Assembly (NCBI GenBank): GCA_964562575.1
Contig: CAZLTY010000023.1
Coordinates: 1-28,192, forward strand
DNA: 28,192 nt
Direction: 5' to 3'
DNA from: SG8-4 sp964562575
GTDB taxonomy: Bacteria; Planctomycetota; Phycisphaerae; Sedimentisphaerales; Anaerobacaceae
The notes under the pieces were generated by a model. It searched no databases. It was given only the letters and a program-made list of their open reading frames with translations, and was not told where the DNA came from. Within the stretch, counting starts at the first letter, position 1, and the number at the start of each line of letters is the position of its first letter. Below, in pieces: positions 6,489 to 14,530 of the stretch. Position numbers and translations under genes: made by a program.

Positions 6489-7568
6489 ATGAAAGATCAA
6501 TGTAACAAGATGCGAATGGCGTTGGGTTTAATTATGGCCTTTGGGACAATCCCGCTTTCTCCGGGGATGGCGGCCTTTCTTCTGCCGGGTTATGACCTGC
6601 GGGTGGTGCAATCCGGCCGGACAATACCTAACGCCGCGGTCAGCTTTCTGACGAATCCTGTCTGGATTGACGGAGCTGCCGAAAAACCGTACAGCTTCAC
6701 CACGAATTTCACGTTGCCCGACGCCAACGAAGTTATCTTCGCCCGGCTGTACCTGAATATCTGGGCAGGGACAAACGAAAATACCTGCCGGATCGATACG
6801 GCGGTCAATGGCGCAGCCCTTGATGTAGTTGATATAGGCGGCACCGCCGATTCCAATCCGGTTTACGACGCCAATCAAACGTGCGTGTACGGTTCCGGCT
6901 ACGGCACCTGGCAGGTAGCCTACAGCGGCGCAGCCGAGCTATTAAATCTTGATGGGACCGCCAATATCGTGGACGTGACTATCTCCGATCCGAGCGGCCA
7001 GTTTGACGGCAGAACGGTGGACGTTACTCTGGTAACGGTATATCGGGATCCCAACGTCAATCACGCTCTCGATTATTATCTCGCCGAGGCGGACGGCTAC
7101 ATGCGGCGCTCGCCGGGGGCTCCGGGCTCGCCTTCCGAGAGAATTCTCGACGTCAATTCGATCGATGTCAACGACGTCATAGAGGCCATTTATACCGCCC
7201 ACTATACTCACGGCACTGAGGGCCAGTTTGACCGGATTTACTTCAACGGCACCCAATTGGACGGCGACGACACAGCCGCCGGAGTCATGGGCAAATACGG
7301 ACCGGATGTGCTGAGTTTTGACGTAACCGACTTGTTGCTTGCCGATTCAACAGTGCTCTACACCGTGGATGAAACAGTAGTCGGGACTCCGTCGGAATTC
7401 TCTCTAAGGGCAAAGATAGGGCTTCTGGAAATCAGTCGTCCTTATTGCAGAGAGCCTGTACCGGGAGACGTGAACGGTGACTGTAGAGTCGATCTTCTTG
7501 ATTTTGAGATAATGATATCACACTGGCTCGAATGCAATCTTGAGCCACAAAGCGCCTGCTGGAAATAA
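6489..7568 (+). CDS. secreted DUF3344-like protein with a half-dockerin tail
   Basis: 359 residues. A signal peptide (about 1-28, MRMALGLIMAFGTIPL) leads to a long beta-rich domain with RLYLNIWAGTNENTCRIDTAVNG, VNHALDYYLAEADGY and a second similar strand-rich part (HGTEGQFDRIYFNGTQLDGDD). It resembles the DUF3344 domain known mostly from methanogen surface proteins (moderate confidence). The C-terminus PGDVNGDCRVDLLDFEIMISHWLEC is one EF-hand-like dockerin repeat, which in Planctomycetota commonly ends exported proteins without any cohesin partner. GAGGAGGA (6475-6482) gives a strong start. It lies eight bases before the binding-protein gene, so it is likely part of the same transcript and may be the outer-surface component of the importer. 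Confidence 0.7.
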   Translation: MKDQCNKMRMALGLIMAFGTIPLSPGMAAFLLPGYDLRVVQSGRTIPNAAVSFLTNPVWIDGAAEKPYSFTTNFTLPDANEVIFARLYLNIWAGTNENTCRIDTAVNGAALDVVDIGGTADSNPVYDANQTCVYGSGYGTWQVAYSGAAELLNLDGTANIVDVTISDPSGQFDGRTVDVTLVTVYRDPNVNHALDYYLAEADGYMRRSPGAPGSPSERILDVNSIDVNDVIEAIYTAHYTHGTEGQFDRIYFNGTQLDGDDTAAGVMGKYGPDVLSFDVTDLLLADSTVLYTVDETVVGTPSEFSLRAKIGLLEISRPYCREPVPGDVNGDCRVDLLDFEIMISHWLECNLEPQSACWK

Positions 7569-7576
7569 ACCGACTG

Positions 7577-8491
7577 ATGAGCAGAAAAATACAAGTCGCT
7601 GCGGTGGTTTTGTCAACAGCAGTGAGCATAGCGGTCGCTTTTTGCTTAGCGGCTAACGAGCCGAAAGACCGTGGTTCTGAAATCTGCCGGGAAGTTGTGG
7701 ACATGACCTCCCGGCCGGTTCACATTCCGGTCGAACCACGGCGGGTACTAAGCCTATGCACTTCAGCAACGGATACAATTGTTCGTATGGGAGCGAATGA
7801 ACGTCTTGCCGCTATTGACCAATACAGCCTTATCGTGCCCGGCACCGAAGACGTCGTCGTCATCGGCAAAGGTAGCGCTATCTCACGCGAACAGGTGATA
7901 GCTTTGGGAATCGACCTGGCATTCATCTGGTGGTATCAGGACGACGCAGCGACTTTGCTTGAGGGATTATCGATTCCGGCTGTGCGAATTCGCAGCGGCA
8001 GGATGACCGAAGTTACGGCGATGATCCGACTGCTCGGCAAATGCCTGGGCCATTCACAAATCGCCGAGAGTCTGGCCCGGGAGGTCGCAGAATATATACA
8101 CCGAGCCGACTCAAGACCGGTCGCTTCAAAAACGCGAGTGTACCTGGAATTGTACAGCCCGCTGAGGACAGTGGGCGGCGATTCGTATATCAACGACCTT
8201 ATAGAACTGGCGGGTGGCAGGAATATTGCCGGCGATACTTCCGGGAGCGTACAACTCTCAGCCGAACATCTTATCGAGGCCGATCCTGATGTCATTTTGT
8301 TTGTAGAAGGATTTGGAACGATACCTTCAATCACCAGGCGCAGCGGCATGAGGGAATTGACGGCGGCACAAACCGGGCATGTTTATCCAATTAACCGGTA
8401 CTGGCTTGTTGCCGGGGCGGGTTTGCCTTCCGCCGAAGAAGATCTTCGCAGCGTGTTGGCTGGCAATTCTGATTTTGTTCAAAAAAGGTAA
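7577..8491 (+). CDS. BtuF/FecB-type periplasmic binding protein
   Basis: 304 residues, class III periplasmic binding protein (PF01497 type), the family for cobalamin, haem and metal-chelate uptake. An N-terminal hydrophobic segment (about 6-26) is followed by EVVDMTSRPVHIPVEPRRVLSLCTSATDTIVRMGANERLAAI, the typical first lobe. The second lobe contains TVGGDSYINDLIELAGGRNIAGD and AEHLIEADPDVILF, both hallmarks of the family. A lipobox is not convincing (VAFC), so it may be soluble or anchored uncleaved. It is followed by radical SAM, permease and ATPase genes with small gaps or overlaps. The ligand is unknown; the adjacent nikR argues for nickel or a nickel (or cobalt) chelate rather than B12. 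Confidence 0.88.
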   Translation: MSRKIQVAAVVLSTAVSIAVAFCLAANEPKDRGSEICREVVDMTSRPVHIPVEPRRVLSLCTSATDTIVRMGANERLAAIDQYSLIVPGTEDVVVIGKGSAISREQVIALGIDLAFIWWYQDDAATLLEGLSIPAVRIRSGRMTEVTAMIRLLGKCLGHSQIAESLAREVAEYIHRADSRPVASKTRVYLELYSPLRTVGGDSYINDLIELAGGRNIAGDTSGSVQLSAEHLIEADPDVILFVEGFGTIPSITRRSGMRELTAAQTGHVYPINRYWLVAGAGLPSAEEDLRSVLAGNSDFVQKR

Positions 8492-8495
8492 TAGC

Positions 8496-9233
8496 ATGGC
8501 ATTTTACAAGATAACACACAATCCAAAATACCGCTTCGCGACGCTGCATAATTACGGCTGCACATTTCGTTGTCCTGTTTGCAGTTACAAACTTCGCAGC
8601 GGAGAAAACGGCAGAGCAGGTCATGCGTTTCCAAGGCCGAAGCAGTTTCTCGACGCTGATGAAATCAAGCAGAAGTTAATGCAGGTGGATATTGAAACAT
8701 TGTTCTTCATGGGCGGCGAACCCACTATTGCTCCCGACCTGCCGGGATTGCTTGAGTTTGCAAAGAATACCTTAAAAGTCCGGACCTGCCTGGGCCACAC
8801 GAATGGATCGCATCTGCCGATGCCGAATCTGGACGGAGCCAATGTCGGCCTCAAGGCTTGGGATGAAAAAAAGCATCTTGAGTACACGGGCCGTGAAAAG
8901 AAGCTCATCTTTGACAACTTCAAGGAAGCGCACGCAGCGGGAATCGAGTTGAAGGCAAACGTCGTGTATATTCCCGGTTTTGTGGATTGTGACCAGATCG
9001 AATCGATAGCGGCGTGGCTGGCCGACCTGAGCCCTGAGATTCCTTTTCACATCATGGGCTATATCCCCGTTCCCGGCCAGCCTTTCCAAAGTCCCACGGC
9101 CGAACAGATGTCTCATGTTGTTGAAACGTGCCGCAAGTATCTTGCCGACGTTAATAGCTCCCAGTTGAGCAGTGAGCAGGCATTGAACCTTTCTGAGCGG
9201 GATGACCGCTTTGAGGTCAAACGCATCGCATGA
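8496..9233 (+). CDS. radical SAM protein inside the BtuFCD-like run
   Basis: 245 residues. The [4Fe-4S] motif C22-x3-C26-x2-C29 (GCTFRCPVCSYKL) is near the N-terminus, followed by a GGEPT SAM-contacting motif (FFMGGEPTIAP) and the usual downstream TNGSHLPMP strand. It has a minimal TIM-barrel length like activase-type radical SAM enzymes and no SPASM or extra-cluster cysteines. The ATG at 8496 sits five bases after the binding-protein stop, with AAAAGGT at 8484-8490; an upstream in-frame start at 8379 would overlap that gene. A radical SAM enzyme between binding protein and permease is unusual for plain cobalamin import and suggests modification of a ligand or partner. The substrate is unknown. 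Confidence 0.85.
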   Translation: MAFYKITHNPKYRFATLHNYGCTFRCPVCSYKLRSGENGRAGHAFPRPKQFLDADEIKQKLMQVDIETLFFMGGEPTIAPDLPGLLEFAKNTLKVRTCLGHTNGSHLPMPNLDGANVGLKAWDEKKHLEYTGREKKLIFDNFKEAHAAGIELKANVVYIPGFVDCDQIESIAAWLADLSPEIPFHIMGYIPVPGQPFQSPTAEQMSHVVETCRKYLADVNSSQLSSEQALNLSERDDRFEVKRIA

Positions 9234-9252
9234 GTCGAATGTGGAAAGACCA

Positions 9253-10275
9253 ATGACATCTGCCTCGCGGGCAAAATGGTTGACCGCCGTTCTATTAACG
9301 GCAACGCTCATTGCCGCGTTGATTTCCTTGATGGTGGGAAGTGTCACGATTCCGCCTGCTCAGGTTCTGGGACGTTGCCTGGCGGTATTGAAAGGGCAGA
9401 TGTCGAATGATGCGGTAGATAGAATCCTGCTTTCCACAAGGCTTCCAAGAATAATCCTGGCCGCGACCGTGGGGTCGGCTCTGGCAACGGCGGGACTGGC
9501 CGCCCAGACGCTGTTTCGCAACCCTTTGGCCAGTCCCTACATTGTAGGTGTCTCAGGCGGCTCGGCGGTCGGTGCCGTTGCTGCTATGTTGCTCATGAGC
9601 AAAGTGGCGGCAATTACATTTGCGGCAGTCCCTGTGTTCAGCGTGGTCGGCGGATTGACAGTGACGGCGATTGTCTTCTTCCTGGGGCGCCGGGGCCGTA
9701 ATGTCGGTCCCGGTCTGCTGCTGGCGGGGATTGCGATTGGTGCGCTATGCTCGTCTGTTACAGCGGCCGCTTTGTACCTGGCCGGTGAGAGGCTTCAAAT
9801 TCTCGTCTTCTGGCTGATGGGAGGACTGTGGCGAGCCAACTGGCAGGAGGCCTTGTTGATGGCGCCTGTATCGGCGGCCGGGCTGGTTGCTCTGATAATA
9901 CTCGCACCGGCGATGAATGTGGCACTGGTCGGCGCCAGATCGGCCCAGGACCTGGGCGTGAACATAGCCAGATTGCAAAAATTGCTGCTGGTTCTGATCG
10001 GAGTCGAAACCGCTGTGGCTGTGAGCCTGACGGGCGTCATCGGATTTGTCGGGCTGATCGTACCGCACTTGCTTCGTCTGGTTGTCGGCGCCGACCATCG
10101 CTGGCTGGTTCCGGTAACGGCACTTGGCGGGGCGTTACTGCTGATTGTGGCTGACACATTGGCGCGTACATTGGCGGCTCCCGTTGAGATTCCTGTCGGC
10201 ATACTCACCGCCGTGGTAGGCGCACCGGTATTCTTGTGGTTGTTGCAACGACGAGGCGTTCGGGAAGCATTATGA
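9253..10275 (+). CDS. BtuC/FecD-type ABC transporter permease
   Basis: 340 residues, the usual FecCD length, with about ten membrane helices. Family signatures include RLPRIILAATVGSALATAGLAAQTLFRNPLASPYIVGVSGG and GVIGFVGLIVPHLLRLVVGADHRWLVP, the region that contacts the ATPase. It would form the homodimeric channel for the binding protein at 7577. The start at 9253 begins just before the first helix; an in-frame start at 9202 would overlap the radical SAM gene by 32 bases. The ATPase start overlaps its stop as ATGA, showing translational coupling. Confidence 0.92.
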   Translation: MTSASRAKWLTAVLLTATLIAALISLMVGSVTIPPAQVLGRCLAVLKGQMSNDAVDRILLSTRLPRIILAATVGSALATAGLAAQTLFRNPLASPYIVGVSGGSAVGAVAAMLLMSKVAAITFAAVPVFSVVGGLTVTAIVFFLGRRGRNVGPGLLLAGIAIGALCSSVTAAALYLAGERLQILVFWLMGGLWRANWQEALLMAPVSAAGLVALIILAPAMNVALVGARSAQDLGVNIARLQKLLLVLIGVETAVAVSLTGVIGFVGLIVPHLLRLVVGADHRWLVPVTALGGALLLIVADTLARTLAAPVEIPVGILTAVVGAPVFLWLLQRRGVREAL

Positions 10276-11042
10276 TGACGCTACGAGCCGAAGACATCAC
10301 ATTTTCTTATCAGCACGGGCGGCCCGTGCTGCGTGGAATCACTCTGGAACTCCAGCCGGGAACCGTCACGGCATTGTTCGGCCCCAACGGCAGCGGCAAA
10401 AGCACGCTGCTGCGTTGCATGAACGGAACGCTTCGGCCTCAATCAGGCGATGTAACGGTCAGCGGCCAAGAGATTCATTCGATGAGCCGTCAGGAAATTG
10501 CCCGCCAAATCGCGGTTGTGCCGCAGGATAGTCCTGCGGATGTACCTCTGACTGCGAGCGAAATGGTGATGTTGGGCCGGTTTGCACACTGGGACATGTG
10601 GGGCCAGGAAATGCCGGAGGACCGGACCATCGTGCAGGAATCTCTCGCCCGATTAAATGCAACCGCTCTTGCCGAACGTTCTTTCGGCTGCATCAGCGGG
10701 GGCGAACGTCAGCGCGTCGTGCTTGCCCGCGCTTTGGCTCAGCAGGCGCCGATCATGTTGTTCGACGAGCCGAACACTCATCTGGATATTTCACACCAGA
10801 TGGAGCTGTACCGGCTGGTTCGCGAGCTTGCCGACGAGGGAAAAGCGATACTCATGGCTTGTCACGACATCTTTGTCACGCCGATGTTCGCCGATAGCAC
10901 AGTTCTGATGCACTCCGGAGGCATTCACGCCGCCGGTCCTGCCGCGGAAGTTCTTACTCCGGATAATGTGGAAGCTGTATTTGGAGCTTCCATAGAAATC
11001 TCATGGCAGAAGAATTCTTCCTTTTCAGCATTTTTTACTTGA
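10272..11042 (+). CDS. BtuD/FecE-type ABC transporter ATPase
   Basis: 256 residues. Walker A GPNGSGKST, Q-loop (VVPQDS), signature SGGERQR, Walker B IMLFDEPN and the switch His (ACHD) are all intact, so it is a functional ATPase by sequence. It energises the FecD-type permease encoded just upstream. The ATG at 10272 overlaps the permease stop by four bases; the frame stays open to 10236, but a start there would overlap more deeply and lacks a better binding site. Its stop codon (10040 bases on from none; TGA at 11040-11042) lies within the -35 box of the next promoter, so the second run begins directly at the end of this gene. Confidence 0.92.
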   Translation: MMTLRAEDITFSYQHGRPVLRGITLELQPGTVTALFGPNGSGKSTLLRCMNGTLRPQSGDVTVSGQEIHSMSRQEIARQIAVVPQDSPADVPLTASEMVMLGRFAHWDMWGQEMPEDRTIVQESLARLNATALAERSFGCISGGERQRVVLARALAQQAPIMLFDEPNTHLDISHQMELYRLVRELADEGKAILMACHDIFVTPMFADSTVLMHSGGIHAAGPAAEVLTPDNVEAVFGASIEISWQKNSSFSAFFT

Positions 11043-11073
11043 TAGAGTAGCACGAATATGATATTTTTATGCG
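11039..11073 (+). promoter_or_regulatory. second GTAGCACGAA promoter
   Basis: TTGATA (11039-11044), 17-base spacer carrying GTAGCACGAA (11047-11056), TATTTT (11062-11067), then TATGCG (11068-11073). It has the same order and spacing as the promoter at 5635-5669. The -35 overlaps the ATPase stop codon. A downstream inverted arm is less clear here (TGCGCTAT at 11070-11077, five of eight matches). Confidence 0.75.
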
Positions 11074-11144
11074 CTATCGCAATAATGTGAACAGTGTATA
11101 TGTAGAGTTCAACGATTTCTTAATTCCTTTTGGAGGTATCGGCC

Positions 11145-12128
11145 ATGAAAAGGTCCATTGTTTTAGCAGCAGTTTTGACTTTGGCGCTCGGCGCCATCGC
11201 AAAAGCGGCCCCCAGTGTCGCCGAGGTAACCCACTCGGAATTTCAGGCAGTGGATGCTGGCGGCGAACACACATATAACGCAACCGATAAGGTTACTCTT
11301 GAAGGGATTTTGCTGCACAACCCTGCGGATATGCTGGATCCAACGCCGGATGATACTATTACTCAGATGTTCAATCTTGGCGGGGCCTGGCAGATTTTCT
11401 TTCAGGGTGAAGGGCCCGACCACGCAGGCACAGCAGTCTGGCTGGGACAGCTTTACAACAACCTGCCGTGGGTCGCCGCAGACGGCGGCTATACGAACGA
11501 GGAGTTTGTAGCTGAACTGGCCCGTCTGAACAGCGCCCGGTTTGGCCCGGGAGACAGAATACGAGTGACAGGCTACTTTCTGTCCTACAAGGGAAAACTG
11601 AACATTAACGAGCAGCACAACAAGAACTCCGACCGCGACTTCACTGTCGAGCTGGTGGAGCGAGGGGCAGGTCTGCCCCGACCTGAAGTTATTACTCTCG
11701 ACGACCTGAAGGACAGCAACGACGACTTTATTTTTGACCCGACTCGTCGGTCCGGCTGCGAGCATTATCAAGCCCGCCTGACAAAAATTAAGGATGTCCA
11801 TTTCGTGGACGCAACCGCCTGGAGTCCAAACGCAGAGCTAACGATCACTGATGGCATAAGAACCTTTCCGGTCAAATTGGGTCGCGGCAACGGCATTTAT
11901 GCCGGCTCAAACAATCTGACCGAGCCATTCGACATCATTGGCATTGTGGATCAGGAAGGCACGGACTTGACCCGTGGTTACCGGCTGTATGTAATGAACT
12001 ATGATGGAAACGGTTCGGTTCTGGCCGGCCGGGAACACCGTCGGGCCGACAAACCCGGCGATCTCGATCTGGATGGCATCGTGGACTTGGACGATGTCGC
12101 AGAGTTGCTGGAGGACTGGAACGAATAG
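11145..12128 (+). CDS. secreted OB-like protein with a half-dockerin tail
   Basis: 327 residues. A clear signal peptide (MKRSIVLAAVLTLALGAIAKA, residues 1-21) is followed by two beta-rich parts: one with VTLEGILLHNP and GDRIRVTGYFLSYKGKLNINEQ, the other with YQARLTKIKDVHFVDAT and EPFDIIGIVDQEG, both suggestive of OB-folds. The tail PGDLDLDGIVDLDDVAELLEDW is one calcium-binding dockerin-like repeat. GGAGGT (11132-11137) fixes the start at 11145. It is the first gene after the GTAGCACGAA promoter and precedes a ZnuABC-type transporter, so a surface metal-related role is possible. I recognise no enzyme motif. Confidence 0.6.
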   Translation: MKRSIVLAAVLTLALGAIAKAAPSVAEVTHSEFQAVDAGGEHTYNATDKVTLEGILLHNPADMLDPTPDDTITQMFNLGGAWQIFFQGEGPDHAGTAVWLGQLYNNLPWVAADGGYTNEEFVAELARLNSARFGPGDRIRVTGYFLSYKGKLNINEQHNKNSDRDFTVELVERGAGLPRPEVITLDDLKDSNDDFIFDPTRRSGCEHYQARLTKIKDVHFVDATAWSPNAELTITDGIRTFPVKLGRGNGIYAGSNNLTEPFDIIGIVDQEGTDLTRGYRLYVMNYDGNGSVLAGREHRRADKPGDLDLDGIVDLDDVAELLEDWNE

Positions 12129-12147
12129 AGCGTCAAATCAGAAAGGC

Positions 12148-12236
12148 AAAATGCAAGAATCAAATATCAAAATTGTGGAATCGCCGCTTCGTGGCGATGA
12201 CTTCCTTAATTTTTCATTTTACGCTTTGATTTCTTA
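12148..12236 (-). repeat. dispersed hairpin element, copy 1
   Basis: Read on the minus strand this shares with 24472-24567 the core AATTAAGGAAGTC, a short GC hairpin, GATTCC and CACAA or CGCAA, and then runs of TTTGAT-like units ending in TTGCATTTT. The hairpin here is ATCGCC / GGCGAT (12180-12185 and 12193-12198). It fills the gap directly before the pilin-like gene and leaves that gene without an evident ribosome site. Confidence 0.8.
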
Positions 12237-12242
12237 TATTCT

Positions 12243-12881
12243 ATGAAAAATGCCTTCACCCTGATTGAGTTGCTGGTGGTCATTGCGATTGTCGCCCTGT
12301 TGACGGGGATTTTGCTTCCTGTGATGGGTCGGGCCCGCCTTCAGGCAAAAGTCGTCACGGTCAACGCCGAACTGCGTGGGATCGGCATGGCGTTGGAAGC
12401 CTACTCGTTTGACAATGACAGCAAGTACCCGCCAACTCGGGTCGATTGTATGGTTGGAGATCACTTTTATCAGCTTCCCGCTGAATTGGTCGAAAGTAAG
12501 TATCTACCAGTCCCCGGCGAAGATACCTTTATGGCTGCCGGCATAGAAGACCGATTCAATCGAGGGTACACATACAAGTATAGATCGGTGGGGACACTAA
12601 TCTACAACTGAACGGTCGTTGTCAAGAACGGGGCGTATCTGTGGATTCCCGACGGATTTCCCGATAATGAGCAAGAAGAAGGGGACACGTATGACAATCT
12701 GAAAGATTCGCCTATAAGCTGGGTCCTTTACAGCGAGGGGCCTGAATTTGACCTGGGCCCTATGAAAGAATCGAAATATCCTGTGCCAAAGCAAACTTGG
12801 TATAATCCCGAGACTCATGATGGGATTATAGTTCGGATGTGTTTGAAGAATGGGTCACAGATAGGATCGTTTGAGGAGTAG
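12243..12881 (+). pseudogene. prepilin-like gene interrupted by an in-frame TGA
   Basis: The first 122 codons give a clean prepilin start, MKNAFTLIELLVVIAIVALL (cleavage before F5, Glu at +5), and end at TGA 12609-12611. The same frame then runs 89 more sense codons to TAG at 12879-12881. The continuation (NGAYLWIPDGFPDNEQEEGD, then SPISWVLYSEGPEF, YPVPKQTWYNPE and GIIVRMCLKNGSQIGSFE) looks like the natural C-terminal half of planctomycete pilin-like proteins. One base change (for example TGG to TGA) would explain it, as would a sequencing error or read-through. A small CGTT / AACG stem at 12617-12630 is too weak to claim selenocysteine insertion. The next gene begins four bases after TAG, supporting a full-length ancestral frame. 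Confidence 0.75.
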
Positions 12882-12884
12882 CCA

Positions 12885-13724
12885 ATGAGGAACAACGAAC
12901 TTAGTTGCACATTGGCATTCTTGGTGGCATGCAGCTTGCTTTGTGCGGGGTGTGAGGACAGGCCCGGCGAGGAAAGTCGGGCAGAGATCGCTGTCACCAA
13001 TTCATATTTGGGTTGTGTGGTTTGGGATCTCTGCGGCGATGATAAAGATGTTCTGTGCTTAGCGCCGCCGGGTATGTGTCCGGGGCACTTTGACATTTTA
13101 CCGTTACAGGTCAGGCAGCTTCGTGATTGCAGGATGCTGCTGCTTTTCGATTTTCAAAAGCAGATCGAACAGATGCTGTCTCGAGTTAAGGAAAAGGGTT
13201 TGAAGACGGCTTTGGTCGAGAAGGGGAGTGGTTTGTGTGTTCCCGAGACTTACCTTGCGGCCTGCCGGGAAGTTAGCAATATCCTCTCATCCGAATATCC
13301 GGAAAGTAAGCCTCGGTATCAACAAATGCTGGGAATTATAGAAAAGCGTCTGAAGGATTTGCGGGAGGAGCTTTTAGGGAAAGTACAGCAGGCTGGCGTA
13401 TCGTCAGCGGAGGTTCTGACGTCCAACCATCAGGCCGATTTTGTGAACTGGCTGGGCTTGGAAACAATAGCGACGTTTGTAGGCAATGACATTGAAACGG
13501 CTGCCGGCATCGATCACTGTATCAGGAAGGCAAAAGGCAGGGAAGTGCGATTTGTCATAGCGAATAAACAGGAGGGGACGGCGATTGCGAAGGCGATGGC
13601 TGAGCGGCTGGGAGCCAGAGCGGTTGTGTTCAGCAACTTTCCAGAGCTTAGGGGTCGGGCGAGCGGCTTCGATGAGTTGCTTCGAGCGAATGTGCAGACT
13701 TTGCTTGAGGCGGCGAGACAATGA
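12885..13724 (+). CDS. ZnuA/TroA-type metal-binding lipoprotein
   Basis: 279 residues. Lipobox SLLCAGC places the lipid-bearing cysteine at C23. The class A-I (TroA/ZnuA, PF01297) layout is present: a first ligand region, PPGMCPGHFDILP (C65, H68, D70); the long helix; NHQADFVNWLGLE with H182; and SNFPE (E254). The usual His-rich loop is absent, and the first ligand segment carries Cys-Pro-Gly-His in place of the common Pro-His, so metal preference may differ from zinc. GAGGAG (12874-12879) precedes the ATG. Its stop overlaps the ATPase start as ATGA. With the next two genes it forms a complete importer; Zn, Mn, Ni or Co cannot be separated by sequence alone. Confidence 0.82.
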   Translation: MRNNELSCTLAFLVACSLLCAGCEDRPGEESRAEIAVTNSYLGCVVWDLCGDDKDVLCLAPPGMCPGHFDILPLQVRQLRDCRMLLLFDFQKQIEQMLSRVKEKGLKTALVEKGSGLCVPETYLAACREVSNILSSEYPESKPRYQQMLGIIEKRLKDLREELLGKVQQAGVSSAEVLTSNHQADFVNWLGLETIATFVGNDIETAAGIDHCIRKAKGREVRFVIANKQEGTAIAKAMAERLGARAVVFSNFPELRGRASGFDELLRANVQTLLEAARQ

Positions 13725-14518
13725 CGGGCGGATGTTTAAGTCTTTCGGACGTTGAGGTTCGACGGAGCGGTCGAGCCATACTTAATGCTCAGGATCTGCA
13801 GATTCGGCGGGGGGAGTTTCTGGGTATCATCGGGACCAATGGGGCGGGCAAAACCACTTTGCTGAAGGTCTGTTGTGGTTTAATAAGGCCAAACCGGGGG
13901 ACGGTCAAGCTTGACGAGCGGGATTTGGCTGAAGTTAGTGGCCGGAGTAAAGCGAACTTGAGGAAACACATCGGCTATATTCCGCAAGCGGCTGAGTACA
14001 ATGCCGAGTTGCCTTTTACGCTGTGGGAGGTGGTGGCGATGGGACGAACAAGCGTAAAGAGCTTACTTAGTCGGATGAACACGGTGGATTATGAGATTAT
14101 TGATAGCTGGATTAAGAAGCTGGGTTTGTCGGAGCGGCGGACTCAAACGTTCAGAAGTCTTTCCGGGGGTGAGCAGCAAAAGGCTCTTATAGCAAGGGCC
14201 ATGGCACAGGATCCTGAGATACTTATGCTTGATGAGCCTTGCTCGAATCTTGATTTCAACTGGAAGCACCAAATCACGGAAATCATCGAGCAGTTACATC
14301 GGGAGACCAAAGTGACTGTCGTGATGGTTTCGCACGAGACTAGTTTGTTGCCTTCGGGTTGCCGCAGGATAGTTCTTTTGCACGAAGGTGAAGTTTTGGC
14401 TGATGGTGACGTTGAGGAAGTCTTCGAATCGGACGCGCTTGAGAAGGCTTATCAGTGCCGGATTGAGACGCTGAGGATCGCAGGCCGAAGATACACCATC
14501 AATAAGAGTCGGGCGTGA
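13721..14518 (+). CDS. znuC: ZnuC-type metal ABC transporter ATPase
   Basis: 265 residues. Walker A GTNGAGKT, Q-loop (YIPQ), signature LSGGEQQKALIARAMAQ, Walker B ILMLDEPCSNLD and switch His (VSHE) are intact. The start overlaps the binding-protein stop by four bases, and the permease gene begins 12 bases after its stop. It hydrolyses ATP to drive the ZnuB-type permease. The symbol reflects family and gene order, not a proven zinc substrate. Confidence 0.9.
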   Translation: MTGGCLSLSDVEVRRSGRAILNAQDLQIRRGEFLGIIGTNGAGKTTLLKVCCGLIRPNRGTVKLDERDLAEVSGRSKANLRKHIGYIPQAAEYNAELPFTLWEVVAMGRTSVKSLLSRMNTVDYEIIDSWIKKLGLSERRTQTFRSLSGGEQQKALIARAMAQDPEILMLDEPCSNLDFNWKHQITEIIEQLHRETKVTVVMVSHETSLLPSGCRRIVLLHEGEVLADGDVEEVFESDALEKAYQCRIETLRIAGRRYTINKSRA

Positions 14519-14530
14519 GGTTATTCGTTT

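Noticed and set aside
8496..9233. The radical SAM protein as a sulfatase-maturing enzyme for the sulfatase at 1937.
   Set aside because: It has only the CX3CX2C cluster, lacks the extra cysteine clusters of that enzyme group, and is 5 kb away in a transporter run.
7577..11042. Assignment of the first importer as a vitamin B12 transporter.
   Set aside because: The family also carries haem, siderophores and metal chelates. The window has no cobalamin riboswitch that I can see, and nikR lies next door, so the ligand is left open.
12609..12631. Selenocysteine insertion at the pilin-like gene TGA.
   Set aside because: Only a 4-bp stem (CGTT / AACG) follows the TGA; no pilin selenoprotein is known to me and no sel genes are in the window. 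A nonsense change or sequencing error is simpler.
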